From the NCBI GenBank assembly GCA_023399215.1, contig JAEWQJ010000022.1, positions 62,001-126,000 on the forward strand: a DNA stretch of 64,000 nucleotides. Reading direction: 5' to 3'. The notes under the pieces were generated by a model, which worked only from the letters and a program-made list of their open reading frames with translations, was not told the DNA's origin and made no database searches. Of the stretch, positions 62,981 through 64,000 are shown piece by piece. This stretch comes from Methanobacteriota archaeon. Its GTDB lineage: Archaea > Halobacteriota > Methanosarcinia > Methanosarcinales > Methanosarcinaceae. Numbering within the stretch: the stretch's first letter is position 1; each line of letters begins with the position of its first letter. The translations under genes and the position numbers were made by a program.

Positions 62981-63204
62981 GAACTAGGGCAAAGAAGGCT
63001 GTTTTCTAAATGCGCTCAGAAAGGATGATTTATTCAAATTTTGTTTTGGATTACGCGGCGAGCATGGTTATGACCTTTTTAATAAAAGGCTTAACTGCAA
63101 ACCTTTTCGAAAAAGAGTTAATTGAAAAACCCAGCAAAACTACGTGGTCGGTGTGATAAACCAGCGTAAAACGGTTGCGGATCAACACTTGCGGCACAAT
63201 CCGA

Positions 63205-64000
63205 TCAGGCGAGTTTTTTGAAAACTTGTTTAAGCCTGGAGTAGGGGTAGGTGTTTACAACGTCTTCTTTTTCCAACCAGCCTCGACGCGCCTGTCCGAG
63301 GCCGTACCGCATGGAAATCAGGTCGGGAACGGCATGACTGTCTGTAGATATACAGAACTTTAGGCCAAAGGTCTTTGCACGCAGGATAAGCTCGTCATTA
63401 AGGTCAAGCCTTGAAGGCTGGCTGTTGATCTCCATTACTTTTCCATTTGCAGCGGCAGCTTCAAAGACTTTTTCAAAATTAACGGCATAAGCCTCTCTTT
63501 TCCCTAGCAGTCTTCCTGAGGGATGTGCAAGGATATCGAGATATTTGTTCTCCAGAGCCATGACAATCCTTTTGGTCATTCTCCTTTCAGGTAATGCAAA
63601 ACCGGAATGTACAGCTCCTACCACAATATCGAGTTCTTTGAGAATCTCATCAGGATAGTCAAGGCTTCCATCTTTCAGGATATCGACCTCAGATCCTTTG
63701 AGAATTTTTATCCGGAATTGTTTTGAGAGTTTGTCGATTTCTTTCCATTGGGCTCTTAATATCTCGACTTCCAGGCCGTTTGCAATCTTCTGGGAACGGG
63801 AATGATCGGTTACTGCGATATACTCATAACCAAGAGCTTCTGCTTTTTCAATCATTGTTTTTAGGCTGCCTATTCCTTCACTGTATTCGGTGTGCATGTG
63901 GAGATCTCCCCTAAGATCACCTGCTTCTATCAGTTTGGGCAGAGCATTTCTTGCAGCGGCTTTAATTTCTCCCCGGTTTTCACGAAGTTCGGGTTGGATA
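63205..64000 (-). CDS. polX: DNA polymerase X family protein, C-terminal PHP part (cut by window edge)
   Basis: Only the 3' part is inside the window; the frame is open to base 64000 and continues beyond. The visible 265 codons hold a PHP domain: RGDLHMHTEYSEG, VTDHS, KGSEVDIL, AVHSGF, DILAHPSGRLLG and STDSHAV, all metal-binding motifs present. RGDLHMHTEYSEG after an EIKAA segment is the usual join to a polymerase X domain, so a PolX repair polymerase with 3'-5' exonuclease is likely. A stand-alone PHP phosphatase is the alternative. Confidence 0.8.
   Translation of the reverse strand, partial: IQPELRENRGEIKAAARNALPKLIEAGDLRGDLHMHTEYSEGIGSLKTMIEKAEALGYEYIAVTDHSRSQKIANGLEVEILRAQWKEIDKLSKQFRIKILKGSEVDILKDGSLDYPDEILKELDIVVGAVHSGFALPERRMTKRIVMALENKYLDILAHPSGRLLGKREAYAVNFEKVFEAAAANGKVMEINSQPSRLDLNDELILRAKTFGLKFCISTDSHAVPDLISMRYGLGQARRGWLEKEDVVNTYPYSRLKQVFKKLA

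Overview
The window is a stretch of a Methanosarcina chromosome (methanogenic archaeon). Evidence: coenzyme F430 genes (cfbD, cfbC, cfbB), the F420 gene cofD, the tRNA-dependent cysteine enzyme SepCysS, the archaeal oligosaccharyltransferase AglB, archaeal Mre11-Rad50, Dph2, exosome Csl4 and RNA polymerase subunit L. Intergenic DNA is AT-rich, starts are often TTG or GTG, and archaeal TATA boxes and Shine-Dalgarno sites are visible. Species cannot be fixed from sequence alone. Of the roughly 45 confidently called genes, none that I checked ends in TAG, as expected for a genome that reserves amber codons for pyrrolysine.

Layout. 0.4-4 kb: F430 operon cfbD-cfbC-cfbB behind a long leader with a 20-bp direct repeat. 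4.3-8.4 kb: tRNA-splicing endonuclease, a DUF2209-type protein, HflX and a PHP phosphoesterase. 8.4-11.6 kb: sparsely coding, with a structured leader before a small secreted Gly/Tyr-repeat protein, a DJ-1/PfpI protein and an amber-containing ORF. 11.6-18.4 kb: mre11-rad50 (Mre11 has a Ser/Thr/Pro insert and a long charged tail) facing a TPD/CDIN1-like PD-(D/E)XK nuclease. 18.8-25 kb: a Cys-cluster protein, prs, moaC, a small protein, nnr and a TrkA-N/DHH protein.

25.3-43 kb is a surface-glycan island: aglB, then a GT4 glycosyltransferase, a Wzm/Wzt-type ABC exporter with a carbohydrate-binding tail, and two related modules of methyltransferase plus glycosyltransferases. Each module has lost or damaged a different glycosyltransferase. 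One methyltransferase has a perfect heptad coiled coil; the other is fused to two further methyltransferase domains. This recalls bacterial ABC-exported O-antigens whose chain length is set by a coiled-coil terminating methyltransferase, and is the best candidate for an undescribed system here.

43.8-48.2 kb holds a secreted subtilase and a secreted TolB-type propeller protein that share PKD domains and 3' flanks. 49.5-53.2 kb: tRNA-Pro(TGG), ubiX with an LpdD-like partner, an HD phosphohydrolase and cofD. 53.6-61.4 kb: a secreted FmdE-domain protein, then hpt-dph2, a METTL5-like methyltransferase, csl4-rpoL, SepCysS and a small unknown gene. 61.6-64 kb: lysA and the 3' end of a PolX gene cut by the window edge. 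Intergenic regions carry an unusual number of short exact tandem repeats with units of 12, 15, 18, 19, 21, 25, 26, 37 and 50 bp.
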